From: Candidatus Sumerlaeota bacterium | GTDB taxonomy: Bacteria; Sumerlaeota; Sumerlaeia; JADFCT01 | DNA length: 22,238 nt | Assembly (NCBI GenBank): GCA_026398575.1 | Contig: JAPLSP010000710.1 | Span: forward strand, 1-22,238 | Direction: 5' to 3' | Shown: positions 14,618-22,186 of the stretch, one piece after another | Layout: each line of letters starts with the position of its first letter | Numbering within the stretch: the first letter of the stretch is position 1 | The notes under the pieces: generated by a model | Told to the model about the DNA's origin: nothing | Seen by the model: the letters and a program-made list of their open reading frames with translations, nothing else | Database searches by the model: none | Program-made: the position numbers and the translations under genes

Positions 14618-16855
14618 TCATCCGCTCTTCTTTTCTCCTTCTCTTTTCGTGGCGAGCGGTTCGAGGTAGCTGAGGTTTTTCAGGCATTGTTTTAGTTCGG
14701 CTTCGGCGCGGGCCATTTCCTGGCGCAAGTCGCGGATGTTTTCCTTGTGTTCCGCTTCGCCCAGGGCGCCGGCTTTCAGGAGGGTGGCCATTTCGGTTTC
14801 CTGGCGGCGGTAATCGGAGATGTCTTCCTGGATGCGCAACTTGTTGGCGAGTTCCACGGCGAATTCTTCGTCCAGGTCCTTTTGCATCCGAACGCAGTCG
14901 TGTCCCGCTGCGATCATTTCCTCCATATAGCGGTCACTGAGGGTATGAAAGGTTTCCGGCGAGATGGTGGCCTTCGTCTTTTCCAGCGCGTCAATTTTTT
15001 TCTTGACCTCTTTTTGCCGCGCGCGCGCCGTGCTGAGCTCCTCGGCGACCAGCGGGCGCCCCGTCATCCGCTCTTTCCAGTTGCTGGTCGAGTCACCGCT
15101 GATATTGGCGATCACCGAGCCGGCCGAATTCACCGTCCTCTGGGCCACATCCGTAACCATTCCCGTCAAAGACGAAAAGGCGCCGAAAAGAGAACCACCT
15201 GACTTGCGTTTCTTTTTGCCTTTTTTCTTGCCCTCCGGCGCTTCTTCCTCCGCCTCCGCAGCGACATCCTCCGATTCGGCCTCCCCGGTCAGCTCGCCGG
15301 ATTCCGCCGCCTCGGACGGCGCTTCTCCCTCTCTCGCCGCCACGGCTTCGCCGGGCAGCGGCGGATGCGGACCGCCGTGGGCTTCGGCCGGATGCCCCAG
15401 GAACAGCGTGCGCTTGCGGATCATGATCATGACGATCAGCCCGACCAACAGCAGGAATACCAGCTGGGTCAGCAGGCCGATGCGGAATGGCAAGAGATGC
15501 TTTGTGTTTATATCGAGCTGGTTGAACGCCAGACTCGTGGCGACCAGCGTCACCGACATCACCAGGAAGAAGACGAATATATTGGGCAGCAGCCAGCCGG
15601 TCAGTTGCCCGTAGAAGGCGGCGATTCTCTGCCAACGATATCGCGTCTTGCATCCGAGGAAGATCATGTCGCACAGCAGCAACGCCGCCAGGATGCCCAT
15701 GAATCCGGTGGCCATCCCCCATCGGCTTGGGCTCGTGATATCGTTGAGACGGACAATCTCACTCCACTGGCTGTTGCTGACGAGCATATCCGGCGCAGGC
15801 CCGACGTACTTTTCCGTGCAGATAGTCAGGAGATAAAGCAGGATCGCGCACAGCGACATCGTTACTGTCGGCACGAACAGCTCGCGCATAAAGGCCATGA
15901 AAATCTGCCACAGATTGTAACCCAGACTCCGAAGGATGTAGATGATGTAGCGGATCATGTTTTCAAGCGAATGGAGGAGCATTCGCAAAATGATGGCGAT
16001 ATGGATGACCGCGCGCGTAAAGCCGTTTTCGCCTTTCAGATTGGGGCGCGGGCTGTCTTTGGCAGCGGCATGCGTGGCGCCGTAGCCCTTGACGGCCGAA
16101 ACCACCAGAATCTCGAAAATCAAAATGCGAAATCCCCAACTCAGGAAGATAACCAAGCCGGCGTCATATTTTCCCCGTTCCTTGAGCATCTCGCCCAGGT
16201 CTTTTTGCAGGTCGGGAATCCAGTTGCGATCAAATATCTGTTGTGCGCCCCAAAATGCCCCTAAGATCGTGAGGGAAATCGCCAGCAGTGTCAGCACAAT
16301 GATGCGGTAGGAATTGGTCCATCCGTATTTATGCGCCCACCGAAAGTATGCCGGGCTGAAAATGGAGATCGCGATGGCGACGATCACGGGATAGGTCACA
16401 TACATGTATTCCTGGTTCGCCAGCAAATCCAGCAATGCGGAGGGCCCATAGAAAACGATCCCCGCCTGCCCCGTGGCGCCGGAGTCGGGGCCTTTGGTGT
16501 TCAACAGATGGAAGAGTACGCCCCAACTGGGCAGGAAGATCATGAACCAAATCCAAAAGCGTGTGGCATAGCTCCAGACGCCGCTCACGAGCGACAGGGA
16601 GAACTGGATGAAGAAAAAGCAGTAAAGGACATAAATCGGCCAAGCCCAAGGGAAGAGCCAGGAAAACTCAAATCCCTGCCGGAAATAATAATAGCCCAGG
16701 AAGGCGGTCATCGTGATCGAGATGCCAATGGCTGTGCGCCACTTCCCCAGCTTGGTGCGCGGCGTGCCGCAGCTATAGCAGAAGAAGTAAGGCGGCTCAT
16801 TCGGATGGCCGCAGGCGGAACATCGTGGAATCGTTGGGTTGCGATCAAATAACAT
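14618..16855 (-). CDS. Zinc-ribbon, multi-pass membrane protein with C-terminal coiled coil, unknown function
   Basis: 745 aa. A short N-terminal zinc ribbon has Cys12, Cys15, Cys26 and Cys29 (CSAC and CYSC). About ten or eleven hydrophobic helices follow between residues 41 and 480. Then come an acidic, Ala/Glu/Pro-rich linker (about 485-541), a Lys cluster (KKKGKKKRK, 543-551), and about 130 residues of Glu/Lys/Arg-rich helix (600-733) likely to form a coiled coil. A cytoplasmic ribbon and coiled coil joined to a membrane core suggests a scaffold or sensor, but I do not recognise the family. It is first in a probable operon with the astacin gene. A 17-bp palindrome covers its start codon and ribosome site. 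Confidence 0.75.
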   Translation of the reverse strand: MLFDRNPTIPRCSACGHPNEPPYFFCYSCGTPRTKLGKWRTAIGISITMTAFLGYYYFRQGFEFSWLFPWAWPIYVLYCFFFIQFSLSLVSGVWSYATRFWIWFMIFLPSWGVLFHLLNTKGPDSGATGQAGIVFYGPSALLDLLANQEYMYVTYPVIVAIAISIFSPAYFRWAHKYGWTNSYRIIVLTLLAISLTILGAFWGAQQIFDRNWIPDLQKDLGEMLKERGKYDAGLVIFLSWGFRILIFEILVVSAVKGYGATHAAAKDSPRPNLKGENGFTRAVIHIAIILRMLLHSLENMIRYIIYILRSLGYNLWQIFMAFMRELFVPTVTMSLCAILLYLLTICTEKYVGPAPDMLVSNSQWSEIVRLNDITSPSRWGMATGFMGILAALLLCDMIFLGCKTRYRWQRIAAFYGQLTGWLLPNIFVFFLVMSVTLVATSLAFNQLDINTKHLLPFRIGLLTQLVFLLLVGLIVMIMIRKRTLFLGHPAEAHGGPHPPLPGEAVAAREGEAPSEAAESGELTGEAESEDVAAEAEEEAPEGKKKGKKKRKSGGSLFGAFSSLTGMVTDVAQRTVNSAGSVIANISGDSTSNWKERMTGRPLVAEELSTARARQKEVKKKIDALEKTKATISPETFHTLSDRYMEEMIAAGHDCVRMQKDLDEEFAVELANKLRIQEDISDYRRQETEMATLLKAGALGEAEHKENIRDLRQEMARAEAELKQCLKNLSYLEPLATKREGEKKSG

Positions 16856-16869
16856 GAGGCGGCCTCATG
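16853..16869 (-). promoter_or_regulatory. Palindrome covering the ribosome site and start codon
   Basis: CATGAGGC G GCCTCATG is a perfect 8+1+8 palindrome. In the minus-strand mRNA the GAGG ribosome site pairs with CCUC just before the AUG, and the AUG itself lies in the 3' arm. A hairpin of about 7 bp would hide the start. It could instead be a DNA operator. Confidence 0.5.
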
Positions 16870-17128
16870 ATCTCCACGGCAAGTGTGACATCAAGCATAC
16901 CAGAAAGGATTCTATGTCCTGACCTTGGTCATCGTCAAGGCTTTCCCTTGATCGCATGCCACAATATTCACAGCCGAGGCCTGGCAGCGGCGCAATGGCC
17001 GAACCCAAAGAAATGAATTGACAGAAAGGCGGCATGATTTTAGTTGTAAGCCCCCAGTGAAAATTATGTACGGGATGATGAAAAAGAAATTTCCTCGGCT
17101 TTATATGTCGCCAAAAGAGGGCAAGCCC

Positions 17129-17467
17129 ATGCAAGCATTGATGATTTCTGCAGAACAGAAGCAACTTGCTGAAAGAAGATTCGAACGCCTTTGCAGGACA
17201 TGGAAAGAGGATACCCGCCATTGTTCTTCGACGGTCAAAATGATCTTGCATCCCTCTTATCAGCAGATCATCGGGATGGGCGAATTGGCGATTCCCCTTA
17301 TCCTTCGGGAGCTGAAAAATGAAAATGACTTTTGGTACTGGGCGCTTTTCTCCATTTCGGGCGAGGATCCGGCGGCGTCTGATCAGAAAAATGATCCTCA
17401 AAAAATAGATGCAGCGTGGATAAGATGGGGCGAGGAGAATGGGTATGTGCCCTCGCGAAGCCATTGA
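17129..17467 (+). CDS. Small conserved hypothetical protein
   Basis: 112 aa from the ATG at 17129, chosen because GAGG lies about 8 nt upstream (AAAGAGGGC). The frame is open further up, with a TTG at 17018 and ATGs near 17066, 17075 and 17078, so up to 149 aa is possible. The block FERLCRTWKEDTRHCSS, then HPSYQQIIGMGELAIPLIL, then WYWALFSISGEDP and WGEENGY, matches a small cytoplasmic family I recall as uncharacterised and scattered in cyanobacteria and proteobacteria, sometimes near toxin-antitoxin or mobile loci. No catalytic motif is visible. The antisense frame of 199 codons has none of these features. Confidence 0.65.
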   Translation: MQALMISAEQKQLAERRFERLCRTWKEDTRHCSSTVKMILHPSYQQIIGMGELAIPLILRELKNENDFWYWALFSISGEDPAASDQKNDPQKIDAAWIRWGEENGYVPSRSH

Positions 17468-17497
17468 GGATGAGTTTCCACGATTATGAATGGGCGG

Positions 17498-17713
17498 CTA
17501 TCTCAGCCGCTTGAGCAGCTCGCGGAAACCCCATGTGCACAAAAATATCACGAACAGATAACCCAGGATCGCCCCGAGGAGAAATCCCAGCTTATAGGTT
17601 CCTGCGCTGGCGCCGAGGAAGATGATTCTGGGCAAAATGAGGAGCATCTTGCCCGAAAAGAAGAAAACGAGCAGGGAGAGCGCCACGATTCCAATTATTT
17701 TAATTGGCTTCAT
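17498..17713 (-). CDS. Small two-helix membrane protein
   Basis: 71 aa from the ATG at 17713; an in-frame TTG lies two codons upstream. It has two hydrophobic segments, about IIGIVALSLLVFFFSG and LGFLLGAILGYLFVIFLCTW, with a basic C-terminus (RELLKRLR). There is no clear ribosome site and no family assignment. It could be an orphan membrane peptide; a toxin-like role cannot be judged from sequence. Confidence 0.5.
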   Translation of the reverse strand: MKPIKIIGIVALSLLVFFFSGKMLLILPRIIFLGASAGTYKLGFLLGAILGYLFVIFLCTWGFRELLKRLR

Positions 17714-17849
17714 AATCAAATCATTCGAAAAATTTTGCCACAGTCAGCGCAGATCACAAAATCAGTATATGCCCGCCCGCTTCAGGAGCAAGGCATAACC
17801 TTCCTGTTCAGAAATCCAGGATATCCTGCGATCAAACAAGACGCGCCGT

Positions 17850-18866
17850 TTACTTGGTTCCCTCAGCGACGGCAGCGGCGACAGGCTTGAGCGTATCCAG
17901 GTAGTTGCCGTAACCGATGATGATCGTCGAAGCGACCAAAAGCAGCAAGCCCACCGTGATCAGGGCATGGGTCCGTTTGCTGGCGCCCTTCCATTCCTTG
18001 AGCGCAATGCCCCACCTCGGGTTCAGGCGCTTGGTCGCGCTGAAATACTCATAGCCGGTCTTGTTTTTGATGTTCAGCATCACGCACCAGATAAAGTTGG
18101 TCGTGAAGCCACCCGCCAGAACGACCACCAGTTTCGGCAAGCCGGACCAGATCGAGTCAGTGCCGGCTTTGATGGAGGCCTCGGCGATGGGGATACCGGC
18201 GGTCAGGCCATAAGCAAACGAAGCGCTCATGATGCCCGAAAACGTAGCCACCAGCATGCCTTTGATGAAATTGAACTCCTTGATGGATTTCTTTTTTTCC
18301 TCCTCGGGCATCTCGCGTTCCTTCGACATGCCGGCCACGCCGGCAGTGATGATGCCGATCAAGCAGACGATGATACCCAGCAAAACATAGTGCCCGCCAT
18401 GGGTGGAGAGTTTGATCACAAGAGGGCCTTTGGTGAATGCGAATCCAATTGCGGAAAGAAATCCGTGGCCTTCCTTCATTGCCTGCTGGATTCCTTCGAA
18501 AGACGGCGGCATGACTGTCCCGAAAAACGAGCAATAGCTCAGCGCCACGGCCATTCCGAGCGACATGCCGAGGTAGCGCATCGTCAGACCGAACGTCAGG
18601 CCGCCCAGACCCCACATCGAACCCCAGAAATACGTCCACCACAGCGTCGAAATTGTCTGCGCCTGAAGGGAGGGAATCAGTCCTTTGTTCAATAGAAACG
18701 CCAGGATCCACGGCGCGATGATCCAGCTGAAAAAGCCGCCGACCAGCCAGTAGGTTTCCCACGCCCACTTTTTCACGCCCCGGTAAGGGACATAAAAGCT
18801 TCCCGAGGCCAAACCGCCCAACCAGTGGAAGATGATGCCAAGAAATGGATTTGGGGTCCCCATCAT
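17850..18866 (-). CDS. rhaT: RhaT-family L-rhamnose:H+ symporter with apparent internal deletion
   Basis: 338 aa inner-membrane protein. The start ATGATG follows AGGAG by 5 nt. The N-terminus FHWLGGLASGSFYVPYRGVKKWAWETYW and GLTMRYLGMSLGMAVAL match RhaT (drug/metabolite transporter superfamily), which imports L-rhamnose with protons. Compared from memory with RhaT of enteric bacteria and Bacteroidetes, the segment after the helix ending IWCVMLNIKNKTGYEYF jumps through only about 10 residues to WGIALKEWKGASKRTH. Relatives have about 70 residues there, including two helices with the WYLQFFFY motif. About 50 residues, roughly helices 8-9, are therefore missing in frame, so transport function is doubtful. 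Downstream of a Gfo/Idh/MocA gene on the same strand. Confidence 0.8.
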   Translation of the reverse strand: MMGTPNPFLGIIFHWLGGLASGSFYVPYRGVKKWAWETYWLVGGFFSWIIAPWILAFLLNKGLIPSLQAQTISTLWWTYFWGSMWGLGGLTFGLTMRYLGMSLGMAVALSYCSFFGTVMPPSFEGIQQAMKEGHGFLSAIGFAFTKGPLVIKLSTHGGHYVLLGIIVCLIGIITAGVAGMSKEREMPEEEKKKSIKEFNFIKGMLVATFSGIMSASFAYGLTAGIPIAEASIKAGTDSIWSGLPKLVVVLAGGFTTNFIWCVMLNIKNKTGYEYFSATKRLNPRWGIALKEWKGASKRTHALITVGLLLLVASTIIIGYGNYLDTLKPVAAAVAEGTK

Positions 18867-19173
18867 TTAATCTCCTGAAGCAAAATTTTAAACGAAATAT
18901 TTCTTCGATGAAAACACATGGCCGCCAGAGAGAGAGAAGGCGCCTGCCCGCTAATGGCGCCATGCAAATTCACCGCACAAAAACATTAAAGCCGTTCGCC
19001 CTTGTTGCGCCATAAAAAAATGCGGGGATCGCAAAAGATCAGGAAGGGAGGATGAAACGAGCAAAAGACCACACGGACTTCAGAAACCGCAAGGAACACA
19101 AAGATCACAAGGACTTGAGATCTTTGTGTTCCTTGCGGTTCCTGAAGTCCTTGCGGTCCTTGGCGTCTTTTTT
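18867..19173. other. 307-bp intergenic region between oxidoreductase and RhaT genes
   Basis: It holds the 32-bp-arm hairpin at 19075-19150, short palindromes GAAATATTTC (18894-18903) and ATGGCGCCAT (near 18954), and extra CCTTGCGGT / CCTTGG repeats at 19151-19162. No gene seen. Confidence 0.7.
19075..19150 (-). terminator. Large hairpin after the oxidoreductase gene (repeat-derived terminator?)
   Basis: Arms 19075-19106 and 19119-19150 pair over 32 positions with one mismatch: 9 bp (GGACTTCAG/CTGAAGTCC), the mismatch, then 22 bp of perfect pairing, around a 12-nt loop. On the minus strand it begins 24 bp after the stop codon and is followed by a short TTTT. The arms contain the TTTGTGTTCCTTGCGG wording of an intergenic repeat I recall from many environmental bacterial genomes, so it may be a mobile repeat used as terminator. 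Confidence 0.65.
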
Positions 19174-20463
19174 CTAAACATGCCACGGCGCGCGCATGGG
19201 CTGCTCGACGAGGCGGTTGGCGGCTTCGTTGTCTATGAAGCGGCACTTGACGGGATCGAATTTGAGGTTCTGCCCGAGCTGCACGGCGGTCTTGGCCATG
19301 TTGACGAGCGTGCACGAGCGGAAACCGTTCGATTCATTGAGCGCGAATTTCTGGCGCGTCCGCACGGCTTTCGAAAAATCCGTCAGCTGCGGCTCGGGAT
19401 CGGGGAACTGCGCCAGTTTTTCCTTGATGTTTGGAATATCGGATTTGAAGCCTTTGAAGAGTTTGCCGTTGGGGCCTTCGAGGAACGGCGCGTCTTTCTC
19501 GAAGCCTTCGCCTTCGAGGATGATCTCGCAGCCGTCGGCGTATTTCATGCGGATGCGCCGCCAGGTTCCACAGGCGTCCCAATCCTGCTGCGGCGCGTCC
19601 ACCTCGACCTCGACCGGACTCGTATTGTCCTTGTCGAGCAGGTATTGCACCGGGTCGAGATAGTGCTGCCCCATGTCGCCCAAGCCGCCGCCGTCGTAGT
19701 CCCAATAGCCGCGGAAGGTGCCGTGCACGCGATGTTTGTGATAGGGCTTATACGGCGCCGGCCCGAGCCAGAAGTCGTAGTCCAGTTCCGGCGGAACCGG
19801 TTCGGGCTTGGCGTTGACGTTGCCCCTCCATCCGAACTTCCAAGCGAATCCCGTGGCGCCGCTTACCGTCGCCTTCAACGGCCATCCCAGCATTCCGCTG
19901 TTGACCAGTTTCTTGATCGGGAATACTTCCGTGCCGAATCCATAAAAGCCGCTCTGAAAGCGGAACCAGGTATTGAGGCGGAAGATGCGACCGTATTGTT
20001 GGACGGCCTCGACAACCTTTTGCCCTTCGTAGATTGTGCGGCTCATGGGCTTTTCGCACCAGATGTCCTTGCCCGCCTTGGCTGCGGCGATCGAGATCAG
20101 CGCGTGCCAGTGCGGCGGGGTGGGGATGTGCGCGATGTCAATATCGGGCCGCTCGAGCACCTCGCGGAAGTCCTTGTATCCTTTGACGTCCTTGAAGCCG
20201 TTTTTCTCCGCGTTCTTCAGCGCGTTCTGCAGGCGGAGTTCATCCACCTCGCAGACGGCCAGCAGCCGCTCATCGCCCAGCTTGATATGCCCCGTCCCCA
20301 TGCCGCCGACGCCGATGATGGCCTTGGTCAGTTGCTCGCTCGGGGGCGTTTGACCGGACCCTCCCAGGACGTGACGCGGCACAATGGTAAACAGCGCGAG
20401 CGCGCCAGCGCCTCTGGCGGCGCGTTTGAAAAATTGGCGGCGGGTTTCTTCTGGTAGCATCAT
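19174..20463 (-). CDS. Tat-exported Gfo/Idh/MocA-family oxidoreductase
   Basis: 429 aa from the ATGATG at 20463; GGGAG lies about 10 nt upstream. The frame is open for 25 more codons but that extension has no ribosome site and would bury the signal. The twin-arginine motif TRRQFFKRA (7-15) and hydrophobic stretch ARGAGALALFTIV indicate folded export by Tat. The NAD(P)-binding loop is GVGGMG (51-56), TPPHWHA (115-121) and the conserved EKP (137-139) follow, and the C-terminal domain has DYDFWLGPAP and GGLGDMGQHYLDP. Members oxidise or epimerise sugars and polyols with NAD(P), and exported Tat versions are abundant in Planctomycetes-like genomes. The substrate is unknown; proximity to RhaT and the hydrolase operon suggests sugar metabolism. 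Confidence 0.92.
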   Translation of the reverse strand: MMLPEETRRQFFKRAARGAGALALFTIVPRHVLGGSGQTPPSEQLTKAIIGVGGMGTGHIKLGDERLLAVCEVDELRLQNALKNAEKNGFKDVKGYKDFREVLERPDIDIAHIPTPPHWHALISIAAAKAGKDIWCEKPMSRTIYEGQKVVEAVQQYGRIFRLNTWFRFQSGFYGFGTEVFPIKKLVNSGMLGWPLKATVSGATGFAWKFGWRGNVNAKPEPVPPELDYDFWLGPAPYKPYHKHRVHGTFRGYWDYDGGGLGDMGQHYLDPVQYLLDKDNTSPVEVEVDAPQQDWDACGTWRRIRMKYADGCEIILEGEGFEKDAPFLEGPNGKLFKGFKSDIPNIKEKLAQFPDPEPQLTDFSKAVRTRQKFALNESNGFRSCTLVNMAKTAVQLGQNLKFDPVKCRFIDNEAANRLVEQPMRAPWHV

Positions 20464-20562
20464 GGAATCACCACTCCCTAATTTGTATAATTGCCTGCGA
20501 AGAGCAACTTCCTGAGTAGAGCTTTGTGCAAATAGCACGCTACTAACTGCTGCAAAAAACCA

Positions 20563-20961
20563 TTATGCAGCTTTCAAGCAGCTCAGCGACTCGATCACAT
20601 TTGGCTTCTTAAGAAAAGTGTGAAGAGTTTTCTCCAATGAATCAGGATTGCTAATGGATACAGGGCCTTTCTTGTCATAGAGATCGAGATGACACTCTTT
20701 TGCACCTTCTTTCACGTAAAGCCGCAGCAGAGTCTGATGATAGCTCTTATCCAAACGAGTAAGGGAAAGCACATATTCCTGTCCCAAGCTAGTTACATGA
20801 TTAGGCATGATGCTCACTCTCACATTCTCCCCTAGGAAATTTTGCAGCGCCTCCCCAAAAATCTCTAGTATCTGATAATATACGCTCTGATTCGTCTGAG
20901 GCTTTCGCGGCATTGCAGCGGAAAATGCTGCAAGAATTTTTTCTTTCGTTACTGTGCTCAT
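20563..20961 (-). CDS. Hypothetical 132-aa protein paired with the EEP nuclease
   Basis: 132 aa, soluble, no signal peptide. The start is supported by AAAGGA about 8 nt upstream. N-terminal helices (MSTVTKEKILAAFSAAM; YYQILEIFGEALQNFLG) are followed by beta-rich sequence (RVSIMPNHVTSL, EYVLSLTRL, TLLRLYVKE, CHLDLYD) and a C-terminal helix. I do not recognise a family. It follows the EEP-family gene by 13 bp on the same strand and shares its AT-rich composition, so the two are probably co-transcribed and perhaps co-inherited. Confidence 0.7.
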   Translation of the reverse strand: MSTVTKEKILAAFSAAMPRKPQTNQSVYYQILEIFGEALQNFLGENVRVSIMPNHVTSLGQEYVLSLTRLDKSYHQTLLRLYVKEGAKECHLDLYDKKGPVSISNPDSLEKTLHTFLKKPNVIESLSCLKAA

Positions 20962-20974
20962 GTCCGGATTCCTT

Positions 20975-21892
20975 TCAGAATGCCTGTATCTTAAAGCAAA
21001 TCATATAGTGGTCCGAGTTTTTCGGCTCTTGTCTTTTTGTGACAAAAGAACCGTTCAGATATCTGAGAACGCTATTTTTCAGGAATTGAGGAGAAAATAA
21101 TGCTTGATCAAGGAAGTAAAGCGGGCTTTCCCCGCTAGTGGGGAATGTCCCATATACATCCGCGGCCTTCAAGATGGGGTTATAAAAATACGGCAGTTTT
21201 TTGCTTTCGTATGGCATTTCAGGATCATAGTACGTTTTGAATGTTCCTTTTGCATTCAAATGGAGAGGGGACTCCCATGGTTCACAGTTAAAATCTCCGA
21301 CTAGGATGACATTAGCATCGTTCTCCCAAAGAGGGAAGGATTGATCCAAACTGACCTCATCGCTTCCTTTCCTGATCAAAAGATACTCACAGCCAGCTGC
21401 CAAAGCGCTAATTTCTTTAGCAATGCTTTCTTTTCCCTCCCCTTCATCATAAAGTTTCGATGGCCAGTGATTAATAATGAGCCAAAAATGAACTCCCTCA
21501 GGATGAGGCGCCTGAGTTTGAAGCGCGAATTCCGCAGCCGCCCAGTAAGAGCGCTGGTTCTTACTGCGAAGATTTCTGTCTCTGGAACAACGGACTATAG
21601 AAGCAGTGTTAGTGCGATAAAGAATCGCAAGTCCTGGTGAATTATCCTGCTCTGCTCCCGCCCATTCCCAGTTATATTCATTGGGTATCAAACAATCGCA
21701 AAACTCTGGGAGCAAGGCTTTGCTTACTTCGGCAAGGCCAATAAAGTCAGGAATGCTCTGCTTTCCATTTGTGATCACAGAAGCAATCTCTTTCATTTTA
21801 TGCTCAAGGGCTCGCCTCGCCAAAGGATCACTGACATCTTTCATGTCATCACAGTTCTGAAAAACTATGGAATAATAATCAGGGAGTGGCAT
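20975..21892 (-). CDS. Endonuclease/exonuclease/phosphatase (DNase I-fold) family protein
   Basis: 305 aa, no signal peptide, probably cytoplasmic. All EEP superfamily motifs are present in order: metal-binding Glu55 in FIGLAEV, LIINHWPSK (138-146; Asn141, His142), ILVGDFNCEPW (196-206; Asp200, Asn202), FLDQALFS (260-267; Asp262) and NSDHYMICF (292-300; Asp294, His295). The set suggests an intact Mg-dependent phosphodiesterase; whether it cuts DNA, RNA or a small phosphoester cannot be told. The NHWPSK and DFNCEP wording resembles endonuclease/exonuclease/phosphatase proteins rather than exonuclease III. The ribosome site is weak. First gene of a pair with the 132-aa protein, in an AT-rich segment unlike the neighbouring oxidoreductase. 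Confidence 0.85.
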   Translation of the reverse strand: MPLPDYYSIVFQNCDDMKDVSDPLARRALEHKMKEIASVITNGKQSIPDFIGLAEVSKALLPEFCDCLIPNEYNWEWAGAEQDNSPGLAILYRTNTASIVRCSRDRNLRSKNQRSYWAAAEFALQTQAPHPEGVHFWLIINHWPSKLYDEGEGKESIAKEISALAAGCEYLLIRKGSDEVSLDQSFPLWENDANVILVGDFNCEPWESPLHLNAKGTFKTYYDPEMPYESKKLPYFYNPILKAADVYGTFPTSGESPLYFLDQALFSPQFLKNSVLRYLNGSFVTKRQEPKNSDHYMICFKIQAF

Positions 21893-22186
21893 TGAGACAA
21901 GCGCTTTCTTAAGAAGGCCGCATCCTTCACTGCCGAACTATTTTCGGGTTAAATAATGAAGAAGATTCCCTGCGTAAGTCAAGCAAAGAACACAGGAGAA
22001 TGGAAACAGGAAAATGATGCGTGCAGAATATGGAGATGGGTGTCATCAAACCGTTGCAGCATTCAGAGTAAGCGCTTCTGTCACACAAACAATAACTATG
22101 CCTCAGATGCAAAACTGTCCACCATGGGTAAGTTCGCCTGCGCTATTGGCAAGCGGCTCCGCATTGAGGTGTCGTGAACGGCAGAT
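21893..22186. other. Intergenic region upstream of the EEP gene
   Basis: 294 bp. A palindrome TTCTTAAGAA (21906-21915) lies just upstream of the EEP start codon. Two short open frames on opposite strands (61 and 73 codons) show no ribosome site or recognisable motif. No clear promoter found. Confidence 0.5.

Noticed and set aside
17018..17046. TTGACA as a promoter -35 before the 112-aa hypothetical gene
   Set aside because: No acceptable -10 at 16-18 bp; the hexamer is probably chance.
16865..17464. 199-codon minus-strand frame opposite the 112-aa hypothetical gene
   Set aside because: The plus-strand protein has a recognisable conserved block (HPSYQQIIGMG, WGEENGY) and a ribosome site; the minus frame has neither.
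19126..20457. 443-codon plus-strand frame over the oxidoreductase
   Set aside because: Shadow of the minus-strand Gfo/Idh/MocA gene, and it also runs through the large hairpin.
21956..22177. 73-codon plus-strand frame upstream of the EEP gene
   Set aside because: No ribosome site, no hydrophobic or structured segment, and an overlapping frame on the other strand of similar quality.
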